In this document: in pieces, positions 52,391 through 61,148 of the stretch
Position numbering within the stretch: position 1 is the stretch's first letter
Layout of the letters: every line of letters begins with the position of its first letter
Assembly (NCBI RefSeq): GCF_900094555.1
Contig: NZ_FMAC01000009.1
Span: 62,001-126,000 of the forward strand
DNA from: Martinezella hainanensis
Lineage (GTDB): Bacteria > Pseudomonadota > Alphaproteobacteria > Rhizobiales > Rhizobiaceae
Length of the DNA: 64,000 nucleotides
Reading direction: 5' to 3'
Notes under the pieces: model-generated
Databases searched by the model: none
What the model was told of the DNA's origin: nothing
Seen by the model: only the letters and a program-made list of their open reading frames with translations
Translations under genes and position numbers: made by a program

Positions 52391-52795
52391 TTAGACGAAT
52401 GGATTGATAATCATCAATTGCTTCTCAACCACCAAGCCGTTGTGCAAATCTTCCGAATAAAACCGCTCGCAACCCGCCTCAATCGCCGCGGCAACCATCG
52501 TCGCATCATAGAAAGAAAGCTGGTAGCGTTGAGCAAGGCGCAGTCCCGTCAACGTGATCTTCTCATTTACCGGAACTATGATTGCGGCGACTGCCACTAT
52601 AGCCTCGATTGCCTCATGGATGTCCTCCCATGGCATTCTCAACTTCTTGCGCCCGACATTGGCGAACTCGTTCAGCGCTTGCGCGCTGATAGCGAATGGC
52701 TGCGCCAGCAGCGATTGTGCCTTTTCGGCCTGTTCTTCCGCCGTAAGAGCATAGAGAAGAACATTCGTGTCGAGAAAATCCAAAACAGGCGGCAT
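52391..52795 (-). CDS. vapC: VapC-like PIN-domain toxin
   Basis: A 134-residue PIN-domain ribonuclease. Catalytic acids are visible: Asp6/Asp9 (DFLDTNVLLYA), Glu43 (LNEFANV), Asp97 (SFYDATM) and Asp116 (SEDLHNG). VapC toxins cleave tRNA or rRNA and are held inactive by a small antitoxin. The start codon shares one base with the stop of the upstream antitoxin gene (TGATG, A at 52795 shared), so translation is coupled. Cytoplasmic. Confidence 0.93.
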   Translation of the reverse strand: MPPVLDFLDTNVLLYALTAEEQAEKAQSLLAQPFAISAQALNEFANVGRKKLRMPWEDIHEAIEAIVAVAAIIVPVNEKITLTGLRLAQRYQLSFYDATMVAAAIEAGCERFYSEDLHNGLVVEKQLMIINPFV

Positions 52796-53025
52796 CAGCG
52801 GGAATTTGCGTCTTCGCGGTCAAACTTCCAATCTTCAGGGAGTTTGAGCTTGAACGATCTGATCTTTTCCAAGGCTTTCTGTCGCCTGTCGTCGCGCTCG
52901 ATCTCGAAGGCGTTTCCAGTGCCGACACGCACGACGATATCGTCGCCCTCCTTCAGATCGAGCGCATCCACAACCGCAGAAGGAATGCGGATGGCTAAAC
53001 TGTTCCCCCACTTTGCAACCTGCAT
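52795..53025 (-). CDS. vapB: AbrB/MazE-type antitoxin
   Basis: A 76-residue protein: an N-terminal swapped-hairpin DNA-binding domain (MQVAKWGNSLAIRIPSAVVDALDLKEGDDIVVRVGTGNAFEIERDDRRQ) of the AbrB/SpoVT class, and an acidic/basic C-terminal tail that should bind the toxin. ATG 53025 has GGAG six bases upstream; an in-frame TTG at 53037 touches the inverted repeat. It overlaps vapC by one base. Confidence 0.92.
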   Translation of the reverse strand: MQVAKWGNSLAIRIPSAVVDALDLKEGDDIVVRVGTGNAFEIERDDRRQKALEKIRSFKLKLPEDWKFDREDANSR

Positions 53026-53037
53026 GAAACGCTCCAA

Positions 53038-53063
53038 TGATATACACTAGATAAAGTATATCA
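53038..53063. promoter_or_regulatory. Inverted-repeat operator of the vapBC operon
   Basis: TGATATAC (53038-53045) and GTATATCA (53056-53063) are perfect 8-base arms separated by 10 bases, ending 12 bases upstream of the antitoxin start. The spacing places the arms one helical turn and a half apart, as expected for autoregulation by an AbrB-type antitoxin complex. Confidence 0.82.
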
Positions 53064-53089
53064 AAAACCCGCGAACGCAGCAATTCGAC

Positions 53090-53281
53090 CTATTCGTCCT
53101 CGCGTTTCACATGATACTCGCCGGTTTTCGGATCCTTGACCAAGGTTCCCATCGCACCGGTGCGGCGTTCCGTTTCGGCACGGCGAGACTTTTCGGCGAG
53201 CTTCTGGGCATCGCGCACGAAGCGTCGATAAAGCAACCAGATGCCGCCGACAGCGATGATGAAGAAGATGGTCTGGGGCAT
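53090..53281 (-). CDS. Small single-span membrane protein
   Basis: A 63-residue protein: MPQTIFFIIAVGGIWLLYRRFVRDAQ, one membrane helix, then a charged cytoplasmic tail with KSRRAETERR and VKDPKTGEYHVKREDE. The tail pattern 'LVKDP.TG.Y' is widespread in small alphaproteobacterial proteins. It starts 16 bases after the S49 peptidase stop on the same strand, so the two are probably co-expressed. Function unknown. Confidence 0.82.
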   Translation of the reverse strand: MPQTIFFIIAVGGIWLLYRRFVRDAQKLAEKSRRAETERRTGAMGTLVKDPKTGEYHVKREDE

Positions 53282-53297
53282 TACCCAGCGCTCCCGA

Positions 53298-54158
53298 TTA
53301 CAATCCGTACCGGCTCCACAATGCCCTTTCCTCTGCCGCCTCCGCAAGCCCGGATGCAAGCCCAGCGCCGAGACCGTCCATGCCGCCAAGCGAAATGCCC
53401 GGAGCCTTGCGGCCGAAAAGGCTGCGCGGTGCAGTAATCAACATCGGCTTGACCTTATCGCCGAAGCGCTTCCTCAATTCCTGACGCATGTCGCCGAGGC
53501 CATCGATCAAACCAAGCTCCAGCCCGCGACTGCCGGTCCAGAAGAGGCCAGAGAACACTGTTTCATCCGCCGAGAGCTTTCCTGTGCGACGCTCGAGCAC
53601 CATGTCGATGAAGACCTTGTGGATCTCGAGCTGCAGGCTCTTCAAGTATTCGATGTCCTTTTCCTTCTCCGGTTTGAAGGGATCGAGGATCACCTTGTTG
53701 TCGCCGGCGGTATAGACTCGGCGCTCGACGCCGATCTTCTTCAACAGTTCCGGGAAACCGAAGCCGCCCGAGACGACTCCAATGGAACCGACAATAGACG
53801 TGGCGTCGGCGATGATCTCATCGCCTGCCAGTGCGATCATATAGCCACCGGATGCTGCGACATCCTCGACGAAGACCAGGACCTTCTTGTTTTTCTCGAC
53901 GGCCAAATCACGAATACGATTGTAGATCATCCGCGATTGCACCGGAGAGCCACCCGGCGAATTGACGATAATGGCGACAGCAGGCGCCGTCTTCATGCCG
54001 AAGGCTTTTTCAAGCGCCTGGGATGAGCCTGCAAGGTTCAGCGATTGCCGCAAGGGACCACCACCGGACGAGATGACGCCGCTCAAACGGACGACGGGGA
54101 CGATCACCTCCTCCTTGCGGAAGCGCTTCGGAAGCATGCGTCTCAAGAACCCAACCAT
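53298..54158 (-). CDS. sppA: S49 family signal-peptide peptidase
   Basis: A 286-residue serine protease of the SppA/SohB type, bacterial short form. LEKAFGMKTAPAVAIIVNSPGGSPVQS and VVFVEDVAASGGYMIALAGDEIIADATSIVGSIGV contain the nucleophile Ser in ASGGY. YTAGDNKVILDPF and EKEKDIEYLKSLQLEIHKVF mark the second half, where a lysine serves as base. It has no clear N-terminal membrane helix. It degrades signal peptides in the membrane or cytoplasm. Confidence 0.92.
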   Translation of the reverse strand: MVGFLRRMLPKRFRKEEVIVPVVRLSGVISSGGGPLRQSLNLAGSSQALEKAFGMKTAPAVAIIVNSPGGSPVQSRMIYNRIRDLAVEKNKKVLVFVEDVAASGGYMIALAGDEIIADATSIVGSIGVVSGGFGFPELLKKIGVERRVYTAGDNKVILDPFKPEKEKDIEYLKSLQLEIHKVFIDMVLERRTGKLSADETVFSGLFWTGSRGLELGLIDGLGDMRQELRKRFGDKVKPMLITAPRSLFGRKAPGISLGGMDGLGAGLASGLAEAAEERALWSRYGL

Positions 54159-54265
54159 TCGTCATCCCTGAATCATGATGTTTGCTGCCCCGTGATGTAT
54201 GCACGGAAACGGCAAACGCAACATTGCGGGCAGTATTTCGCGAAGAGATTCATCGAAGCGATGCG

Positions 54266-55042
54266 CTATCGGCGCTGATAAGCGGCGCGGCCATTGTTCA
54301 GATCGTCGACGAAATCGGAGAATTTATGCGTTCCCTCGCCGTGCATGATGAGCGGCGCACGCAGCGCCAGCCTCGCCCTTGATCCCTTTATTCCCGTCAC
54401 CAGAATGCGCACCGCACTCTCGCCTTCACGCGGATGGATCGGCGTGATCTCGATACCGCCGAAACGCCGGCCACAGGCGGCGATGATCTCGCCGACGGAT
54501 TCGGGTCGGGCTATGAGCGACAGCTGACCGCCGGGGATCATGATCGCGCCTGCCGTGCGGATCCATTTCTCGAACAGTCCGTCCGTCATGGCATGCGCCT
54601 CCGCCTTCAAGGCATCGGGCGTCAGCCGGTCGCTGGCATCGTTGAAGGGCGGGTTCATGATGACGTGGTGGAAGCTGTCGTCGATAAGGCCTGCCTCGTT
54701 GCGATCCTTGCCGGTCAGCGTCACATCGGCGTCGATAACGGAGACGCGGTTAGCAAACCGCGCATTTTCCGGCAACACAAGGCTCTTGCGCGCGAACTCG
54801 GCCATGTCGAACGAGCGCTCGAACAGCACGACTACCGCGCGGTCGAGCCTCGACGCCACGGCCATTCCGGCTGCTCCCGCGCCTGCGCCGAGATCCGCCA
54901 CCCGGATCGCGCGCTCATCTGCGACGAGTGCCGCCAGCAGCATGGCATCCATGCCGGAGCGGTGCCCCCTGCCCTTCGGCTGCACGACATGGAAGGCGCC
55001 GCGGTGGAAGGCATCGACGGTTTCGGAGGGTTTGCCGGTCAT
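54266..55042 (-). CDS. tRNA1(Val) (adenine37-N6)-methyltransferase-like protein
   Basis: A 258-residue SAM-dependent methyltransferase. GHRSGMDAMLLAALVADERAIRVADLGAGAGAAGMAVASRL is the SAM site with the TrmN6-typical start (F.V.QP..G.R), and IMNPPFND is the N6-adenine methylation motif. It should modify A37 of tRNA-Val, but protein glutamine and DNA adenine methyltransferases share the motif. ATG 55042 is taken; a longer reading to 55204 lacks homology in form. It starts eight bases after the DUF2007 stop. Confidence 0.85.
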   Translation of the reverse strand: MTGKPSETVDAFHRGAFHVVQPKGRGHRSGMDAMLLAALVADERAIRVADLGAGAGAAGMAVASRLDRAVVVLFERSFDMAEFARKSLVLPENARFANRVSVIDADVTLTGKDRNEAGLIDDSFHHVIMNPPFNDASDRLTPDALKAEAHAMTDGLFEKWIRTAGAIMIPGGQLSLIARPESVGEIIAACGRRFGGIEITPIHPREGESAVRILVTGIKGSRARLALRAPLIMHGEGTHKFSDFVDDLNNGRAAYQRR

Positions 55043-55050
55043 GGGCAACC

Positions 55051-55281
55051 TCAGCCGCGTGCCGGGCGCAACTCGTCGCCGAGACCGGCATCGACGAGGA
55101 TCCGCCGTGCCTGATCGGCGCGCTCTTCCTCGACCAGAAACCGGCGCGGCAACATGCCGAGCGAGCCTTCCAGAATGCTCATCGCCTGATCCGCGACAAA
55201 GCAATGAATCCCCGCATCCTTCATCAGGCTCTCGGCAAAAGAGAGAAGGACGGGATCATTTGTGCGGATCAGTTCGTGCAT
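55051..55281 (-). CDS. DUF2007 domain protein
   Basis: A 76-residue protein: MHELIRTNDPVLLSFAESLMKDAGIHCFVADQAMSILEGSLGMLPRRFLVEEERADQARRIL. This matches DUF2007, a small signal-transducing fold related to PII-like or ferredoxin-like domains; its role is unknown. ATG 55281 is chosen. It probably forms an operon with the methyltransferase gene downstream. Confidence 0.88.
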   Translation of the reverse strand: MHELIRTNDPVLLSFAESLMKDAGIHCFVADQAMSILEGSLGMLPRRFLVEEERADQARRILVDAGLGDELRPARG

Positions 55282-55389
55282 AAGCCCTAGAATTCCTGTC
55301 AAATTTACGCGACGAGACAATTCGCCTCTTGCCGCCTCTTTCGCCCCTTCTTATTGTGCTTTGCAGAAAATGAACAGGAGTCCGGATCG

Positions 55390-56406
55390 TTGGGCGTCGT
55401 GATACCGCTGGAAGAAAGCAAGAATAAACTGGCATCCATCAAGCCACTGGTGGATCTGACCAAGGCGGACATGGAACGCGTCAATCAGCTCATCCTGTCC
55501 AAGGCCGGTTCCGATGTGCAGATGATCCCCGAGGTTGCGGAGCATCTCATCTCGTCTGGCGGCAAGCGTTTGCGGCCGATGCTGACCATCGCGTCTGCCG
55601 CGCTCTACGGCTATCAGGGCGACAATCACATCAAGCTCGCGACCTCGGTCGAATTCCTGCATACGGCCACGCTGCTGCATGACGACGTGGTCGATGAAAG
55701 CGATCTGCGTCGCGGCAAGTCTACGGCCCGCATGATCTGGGGCAACCAGGCGAGCGTGCTGGTTGGCGACTTCCTGCTCGGCCAGGCATTCCGCATGATG
55801 GTGGAAGTCGGTTCGCTCGAAGCGCTCGACGTGCTCTCCTCGGCCGCCTGCGTCATCGCCGAAGGCGAAGTGCTGCAGCTTTCGGTCTCCAAGAACATGG
55901 AAACGACCGAGGACGATTATCTCTCGGTCATCCGCGCCAAAACGGCGGCGCTTTTCGCCGCTGCGGCCGAAGTCGGCCCGATCGTCGCCAATGCCGGCAA
56001 GGCGGAGCGCAATGCGCTGAAATCCTACGGCACCAATCTCGGCCTTGCCTTCCAGCTTGTCGACGATGCTCTCGACTACGGCGGCAAGGCTGCCGATCTC
56101 GGCAAGAATGTCGGCGACGATTTCCGCGAGGGCAAGATCACGCTTCCGGTAATCCTCGCCTATCGCCGTGGCACCGAAAAGGAACGCGCCTTCTGGCGTG
56201 ACGCCATCGAAACCGGCAATAACAGCGACGAAAATCTCGAAAAGGCTCTTGGCCTGATCACGAAATATGGCGCGCTGGCCGACACAATTGCCCGTGCCGT
56301 GCACTACGGCACCATCGCGCGCGACGCTCTGGCGCCCCTGCCGGAAACGCCCTGGAAATCGGCACTTCTCGAAGTGATCGATTTCTGCATCGAACGCGTT
56401 AATTGA
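55390..56406 (+). CDS. ispB: Octaprenyl/decaprenyl diphosphate synthase
   Basis: A 338-residue trans-prenyl transferase. The first Asp-rich motif is LLHDDVVDESDLRRGK and the second LVDDALDYGG; HLISSGGKRLRPML is another hallmark. It builds the long isoprenoid chain for ubiquinone; rhizobial ubiquinone is usually Q10, so decaprenyl is likely. Start is TTG at 55390, because CAGGAG lies upstream and the N-terminus MGVVIPLEESKNKL matches rhizobial homologues. Divergent from the DUF2007 gene. Confidence 0.93.
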   Translation: MGVVIPLEESKNKLASIKPLVDLTKADMERVNQLILSKAGSDVQMIPEVAEHLISSGGKRLRPMLTIASAALYGYQGDNHIKLATSVEFLHTATLLHDDVVDESDLRRGKSTARMIWGNQASVLVGDFLLGQAFRMMVEVGSLEALDVLSSAACVIAEGEVLQLSVSKNMETTEDDYLSVIRAKTAALFAAAAEVGPIVANAGKAERNALKSYGTNLGLAFQLVDDALDYGGKAADLGKNVGDDFREGKITLPVILAYRRGTEKERAFWRDAIETGNNSDENLEKALGLITKYGALADTIARAVHYGTIARDALAPLPETPWKSALLEVIDFCIERVN

Positions 56407-56530
56407 TGGCGGCGGCCTGAATTTGTTGCAGGGCCGCTTCAAAAAAGCCATCCTGTTGTGAATCAGTTGACACGAATGCGTTGTGCCGCCGGCGACCTCG
56501 CCGGCCATTCCCTTGATGAGAGGCTTTCTA

Positions 56531-58387
56531 ATGCGGCAGAGACTTGCCATCCGTTTCCTTTCGGGCGTAGCCTTGGCGGCAATCCTTTTGATGTCCGCCC
56601 TGACTGGCGCGCGCGCAGAGGATAAGCCGGCAGCGCCGGAGGCCAGTGCTCCGGTCACTTCTTTCGATCCGGATAGCGTCGATACTTTCGCAGGCGCTTT
56701 CCTGGCCGCCCGTACTGCCGATGTCGATCACGACTACGACACTGCCGTCGCGCTCTACAAAAAGGCGCTGATGATCGACCCGAGCAATCCGGAGATACGC
56801 CAGCGGCTGATGATCTCGCTGCTGCTGAACGGCAATCTGGAAGAAGGCGTCAAATACGCCAACGAGCTGAAGAGCGATCCTTCCGTCGAGCGCGTCACCA
56901 CGATCGTGCGTGGCATGGATGCCATCCGCCGCCACGAATACCGCACAGCACAGGAAATCCTCAAATATAACGGTCCGAACGATCTGGACCGTATGATGAC
57001 CAACCTGCTCGCCGCCTGGGCACGCGCCGGTTCCGGCCGCGGCAAGGAAGCGATCTCGATGATCGACAAGATGAAGGGACCGGACTGGTTCAACATCTTC
57101 AAGAACTATCATGCCGGCGCTATTGCCCTGACGATGGGTGACCTGAAGTCGGCGCGTTCGCATCTCAACGATGCCATCCTCGACAAGACGGGCGGCGCGA
57201 CGGCTCCGGATACGTTCATGCGCGCCGTCATGGCACTCGCACGCCTCGAAGCCAAGGCCGGCGACAAGCAGAAGGCTCTCGATGCGATTTCCGTCGGCGA
57301 CAATCTCGTCAGCAATTATGCGCCACTGAATGCGCTGCGCGACAGCATCAGCAAGGGCGATACGCCGGACCAGCAGGTGACCAATGCCAGCGAAGGTGCC
57401 GCCGCCGTGCTCTTCACCATCGGCGCCGCACTGAACCGTGACGGCGCCGAGGATGTCGTGTCGCTTTACCTGCAGATCGCCAACTCCCTCGACCCGAAAG
57501 CAGCCGATACGCTCGTTCTTCTCGGCGGGCTGGCTGAGAAGCAGGAACAGACCGACCGCGCCATTTCCTTCTACAAGAAAGTGCCTGATAACTCGCCGAT
57601 GGCCCGCATTTCCGAGCTGCAGCTCGGTCTTGCGCTCGCGCAGTCCGGTAAGGTCGACGACGCGCGCAAGCATCTGAAGGCGCTGATCGATTCCGATCCC
57701 AACGATGTCCGTAGCTATCTCGCCTATGGCAGCGTCCTTTCGGATGCCAAGGACTTCCAGGCCATGGCCGACAATTACGACAAGGCCGTGCAGATCATTG
57801 GTCCCGTGCCGAAGCGCAGCGACTGGGCGGTATTCTTCCAGCGCGGGATTGCCTATGAGCGGCTGAAGAAATGGCCGGATGCCGAGCCGAACTTCAAGAA
57901 GGCCCTCGAACTGAACCCGGATCAACCGCAAGTACTGAACTATCTCGGCTATTCCTGGGTCGATATGAACATGAACCTCGACCAGGGCCTGGACATGATC
58001 AAGAAGGCCGTCGATCTGAGACCGGATGATGGCTACATCGTCGATTCCCTCGGCTGGGCCTATTTCCGCCTCAACCGTTTCGACGATGCAGTCAACGAGC
58101 TGGAGCGGGCAGCGCAGCTCAAGGCTGGCGATCCGACGATCAACGACCATCTGGGTGACGCCTACTGGCGCGTCAACCGCAAGCTCGAAGCCGTCTATCA
58201 GTGGAATCGTGCGCTCGCCTCCAAACCGGAAGAGGCCGATATTCCGAAGATCAAGGAGAAGGTCGAGAAGGGCTTGCCGCCGCTCGACAACGATCCGAAG
58301 ACCGTCGACAAGAGCAAGCAGCCCGACCCAGCACCGGCACCCTCGCCCGATACGAACGCTCCGGCGCCGGTCGACAAGAAGTCCTAA
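56531..58387 (+). CDS. TPR-repeat secreted protein upstream of ispE
   Basis: A 618-residue protein with a signal peptide (MRQRLAIRFLSGVALAAILLMSALTGARA). It is built mainly of helical repeats: TPR units at about residues 55-115, and in the C-terminal half (KALELNPDQPQVLNYLGYSWVDMNMNLDQGLDMIKKAVDLRPDDGYIVDSLGWAYFRLNRFDDAVNELERAAQL). The last 35 residues are Pro-rich. It is periplasmic and probably a scaffold for a protein complex. ATG 56531 has GAGAGG upstream. It ends six bases before ispE, an arrangement common in rhizobia. Confidence 0.9.
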   Translation: MRQRLAIRFLSGVALAAILLMSALTGARAEDKPAAPEASAPVTSFDPDSVDTFAGAFLAARTADVDHDYDTAVALYKKALMIDPSNPEIRQRLMISLLLNGNLEEGVKYANELKSDPSVERVTTIVRGMDAIRRHEYRTAQEILKYNGPNDLDRMMTNLLAAWARAGSGRGKEAISMIDKMKGPDWFNIFKNYHAGAIALTMGDLKSARSHLNDAILDKTGGATAPDTFMRAVMALARLEAKAGDKQKALDAISVGDNLVSNYAPLNALRDSISKGDTPDQQVTNASEGAAAVLFTIGAALNRDGAEDVVSLYLQIANSLDPKAADTLVLLGGLAEKQEQTDRAISFYKKVPDNSPMARISELQLGLALAQSGKVDDARKHLKALIDSDPNDVRSYLAYGSVLSDAKDFQAMADNYDKAVQIIGPVPKRSDWAVFFQRGIAYERLKKWPDAEPNFKKALELNPDQPQVLNYLGYSWVDMNMNLDQGLDMIKKAVDLRPDDGYIVDSLGWAYFRLNRFDDAVNELERAAQLKAGDPTINDHLGDAYWRVNRKLEAVYQWNRALASKPEEADIPKIKEKVEKGLPPLDNDPKTVDKSKQPDPAPAPSPDTNAPAPVDKKS

Positions 58388-58393
58388 GTTTCC

Positions 58394-59308
58394 ATGGGCA
58401 CGATCTTGGCAGCGGGCGCTTTCGACCTCACGGAAGAAGCGCCCGCAAAGATCAATCTCGCATTGCATGTCACGGGTCGCCGCTCCGATGGCTATCACCT
58501 GCTCGACATGCTTGTCAGTTTCGCCCGCCACGGCGATCGGCTCGGCTTTCGTGCCGGCGAGCAAGATGAATTCAGCCTTTCCGGGCGCTTCGGACCGCTG
58601 CTGTCCGCCGATGCCGAGGCTGGCGACAATCTCGTGCTCAAGGCGCGCGATCTCTTGCGGCAGGCAGCCAGCTCGGCCGGCTTCGATGCACCCGCTGCCC
58701 ATATCCATCTGGAAAAGAACCTGCCGATCGCATCGGGAATCGGTGGCGGCTCGGCGGACGCGGCTGCGACATTGCGTGGGCTGATGCGGCTGTGGCACCT
58801 TAAGCTGCCGGAGGACATGCTCAAGACGATCGCCCTGAAACTCGGCGCCGATGTGCCGATGTGCCTTGCGAGCCAGCCGCTGGTGGCGCGCGGGATCGGA
58901 GAAGCGATAGACTTGCTGCCGTCCTTTCCTTCCTTTCCGATGGTTCTCGGCAACCCGCTTGTCGGCGTCTCCACAGCGGATGTGTTTCGCCGTCTCTCCC
59001 GCAAGGACAATCCACCATTGCTGTTTCCATCGCAGATGCCGCAGGGATACGGCGAATGGATCGACACGATCAGGAACCTGCGCAACGATCTCGAACCGCC
59101 GGCGCGCTCGATCTGCGGGGAGATTGCGATACTTTCCAGCCTGATCGAAAGTAAGTCTCCGATCATGACGCGCATGTCCGGTTCCGGCGCAACATGCTTC
59201 GGCATCTTCGCGGATATCGAACAGGCAACGGAAGCGGCCGCTTCGCTTCACAGACAGAAGCCGGACTGGTATTTCCAGGTGACGGAGACGATCGCGGGAG
59301 AGGCATGA
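58394..59308 (+). CDS. ispE: 4-diphosphocytidyl-2-C-methyl-D-erythritol kinase
   Basis: A 304-residue GHMP kinase. APAKINLALHVTGRRSDGYHLLDML is the N-terminal motif; the ATP loop is LPIASGIGGGSADAAATLRGL; the C-terminal motif is SKSPIMTRMSGSGATCFGIF. It phosphorylates CDP-ME in the MEP pathway, downstream of the Dxs step encoded at 3.6 kb. The stop overlaps the moaB start (ATGATG), so translation is coupled. Confidence 0.96.
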   Translation: MGTILAAGAFDLTEEAPAKINLALHVTGRRSDGYHLLDMLVSFARHGDRLGFRAGEQDEFSLSGRFGPLLSADAEAGDNLVLKARDLLRQAASSAGFDAPAAHIHLEKNLPIASGIGGGSADAAATLRGLMRLWHLKLPEDMLKTIALKLGADVPMCLASQPLVARGIGEAIDLLPSFPSFPMVLGNPLVGVSTADVFRRLSRKDNPPLLFPSQMPQGYGEWIDTIRNLRNDLEPPARSICGEIAILSSLIESKSPIMTRMSGSGATCFGIFADIEQATEAAASLHRQKPDWYFQVTETIAGEA

Positions 59309-59862
59309 TGGCAGGCTCAGTCAACGAAAGATCCTTCATTCCCGTCGGCATCGCGGTGCTGACCGTTTCCGATACCCGCACGCTCGCCGACGACAAATCG
59401 GGCGATACGCTGGTTGCCCGCATTGCGGACGCCGGACATAGGCTTGCCGCCCGCGCCATCGTTCCCGACGACAAGGAGCGCATCCGCGCGCAGGTGGAAG
59501 CCTGGACGAAGGACGATACGGTCGATGTGGTAATTACCACCGGCGGCACCGGCTTTACCGGCCGCGATGTGACGCCCGAGGCGCTCGAACCTCTGTTCGA
59601 AAAGCGGATGGACGGCTTTTCCGAGGTCTTCCATCGTATCTCCTATGACAAAATCGGCACGGCGACCATTCAGTCGCGGGCGACCGGCGGTGTGGCCAAC
59701 GCCACCTTCATCTTCGTGCTGCCGGGTTCGCCTGGCGCCTGCAAGGATGCCTGGGACGGCATCTTGAAGGCGCAGCTCGACTACCGCCACATGCCCTGCA
59801 ATTTCGTTGAAATCATGCCGCGCCTCGACGAGCATCTGAAGCGCGGCGCAAGCTCCAAGTAG
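59305..59862 (+). CDS. moaB: MoaB-family molybdopterin adenylyltransferase
   Basis: A 185-residue protein of the MoaB/Mog family: IPVGIAVLTVSDTRTLADDKSGDTLVARIADAGH, VVITTGGTGFTGRDVTPEAL and a C-terminal GSPGACKDAW. These proteins adenylylate molybdopterin before Mo insertion. The GGTG loop and the Asp-bearing segments are intact. GGGAGAGG lies 4-7 bases before two adjacent ATGs (59305 and 59308); either can be the start. It overlaps ispE by four bases. Confidence 0.92.
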   Translation: MMAGSVNERSFIPVGIAVLTVSDTRTLADDKSGDTLVARIADAGHRLAARAIVPDDKERIRAQVEAWTKDDTVDVVITTGGTGFTGRDVTPEALEPLFEKRMDGFSEVFHRISYDKIGTATIQSRATGGVANATFIFVLPGSPGACKDAWDGILKAQLDYRHMPCNFVEIMPRLDEHLKRGASSK

Positions 59863-59894
59863 GTCCTAAGCGCCTGTAGGGCATTATGCGACTG

Positions 59895-60209
59895 CTACGC
59901 CTTCTGCCCCGGCAAAACAGGAATTGATTCCCATTTGTCGCCACTGAGAATGATGCAGCTGCGGCCGGAAGCGTCGCTCATCAACAGTGTCCAATTGCCG
60001 CTCTCGGCCGCATAGATCTCCATGACCGTATTGGAATCGAGCTTGCCGACAGCGGAAAGCTTTTCCGAAAGATGATCGCCGAGAAAGGCGACGATATCGA
60101 CGCGCTGGGCGCAGGCGAGCGTTACCTGGGAGGCGGCGACGCCAGGATAGAGGATCGATGTTGCCACGAGGGCCGTTGCCGTGAGGCGGGTGAGCATCGT
60201 GCGTTTCAT
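59895..60209 (-). CDS. Small secreted protein of unknown function
   Basis: A 104-residue protein with a signal peptide (MKRTMLTRLTATALVATSILYPGVAAS). The mature part has LACAQRVDIVAFLGDHLSEKLSAVGKLDSNTVMEIYAAESGNWTLLMSDASGRSCIILSGDKW, a pattern of small periplasmic rhizobial proteins I cannot name. Two cysteines could pair. The ribosome site AAGGAGGTG is nearly perfect, indicating strong expression. Convergent with moaB. Confidence 0.8.
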   Translation of the reverse strand: MKRTMLTRLTATALVATSILYPGVAASQVTLACAQRVDIVAFLGDHLSEKLSAVGKLDSNTVMEIYAAESGNWTLLMSDASGRSCIILSGDKWESIPVLPGQKA

Positions 60210-60389
60210 GACGCACCTCCTTTCGCCGGTATCCCGGCGGACAAGGAGTGCTCCGCTAACCTGTTCCGCCGCGTATCGGCATCTTCATGGTCGGCCCGAC
60301 GCGACACGCGAGAGGTGCCGCCATGAGAGAATTATCGCAGCTATTTGCGGCTTTTCAAATGGAATCTCGGTTCAGGTGGATAACGGAGC

Positions 60390-60908
60390 CTATCGTGCCG
60401 CCCGCGCCACCCAGGATGGGATGAGCTCGCTTGAAAGCCGTCGGCCCTTCTGTCCCTTGGCGAATTCGGCCAGCCGCATACCCGATCGGGCAACAGCTAT
60501 GGCCTGGTGCTTGGAAAGCAGCAAACCCAGCTCCAGCGGCTCCGTGCGACGGCCGATTCGCTTCAGAAACGGGCGGCGATAGCCGCGCGATGCGGTAAAG
60601 CGCGCAGGCACCTTGTTCAGCGAGACATATTCGGCAATCTCATCGATCCAGCCCGCTTGCGGCCGCGCACCGGGCTCGACCAGCAACAGCCATTCGCCCC
60701 TCGCAGACCGCAATATGTCCTTGATATCCCATTGCGAATAAAAGCGGCAGCCAGCAGCATCCGCCACCTTCGATGTGCCATCCCTGGACCCGTGATCAAG
60801 CACGACCACGTCGCTGACCAGCCCTTCGACCGCGCCTGCCACCAATGCCGCCAATGTCTGCGCCAGCTCTGGTTCGTGATCCTGGCATTCGATGATGACC
60901 GTCAACAT
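60390..60908 (-). CDS. GT2-like glycosyltransferase
   Basis: A 172-residue protein with a GT2-type start: MLTVIIECQDHEPELAQTLAALVAGAVEGLVSDVVVLDHGSRDGTSKVADAAGCRFY, with the DHGSRDGT segment at the place of the usual D-x-G-S-x-D-x-T. WLLLVEPGARPQAGW and SRGYRRPFLKRIGRRTEPLELGLLLSKHQAI complete it. It is only about half the length of a full GT2, so it is either a minimal form or non-catalytic. ATG 60908 is taken. Single-gene unit. Confidence 0.75.
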   Translation of the reverse strand: MLTVIIECQDHEPELAQTLAALVAGAVEGLVSDVVVLDHGSRDGTSKVADAAGCRFYSQWDIKDILRSARGEWLLLVEPGARPQAGWIDEIAEYVSLNKVPARFTASRGYRRPFLKRIGRRTEPLELGLLLSKHQAIAVARSGMRLAEFAKGQKGRRLSSELIPSWVARAAR

Positions 60909-61148
60909 TGCCCATTTATAGAGCGGCGCACAATTTATTGCCAGCACCTAACCTCAAGTCCGAGCGTTTAAGACAAACATCATACGCTGACGAAATTTCT
61001 CCCAGCCGGCATCGCCAGATGCCCCTCCCGAATACGGTGGAAAGTGACCATCCCGGATTTTTGTTCTTGCAATGTTCTCATTTGTCGGATAGGAATTTAA
61101 TCATCTTAGACGCGGCATGCGATGGCATGAGCCGCCCTGGAGCTACCG

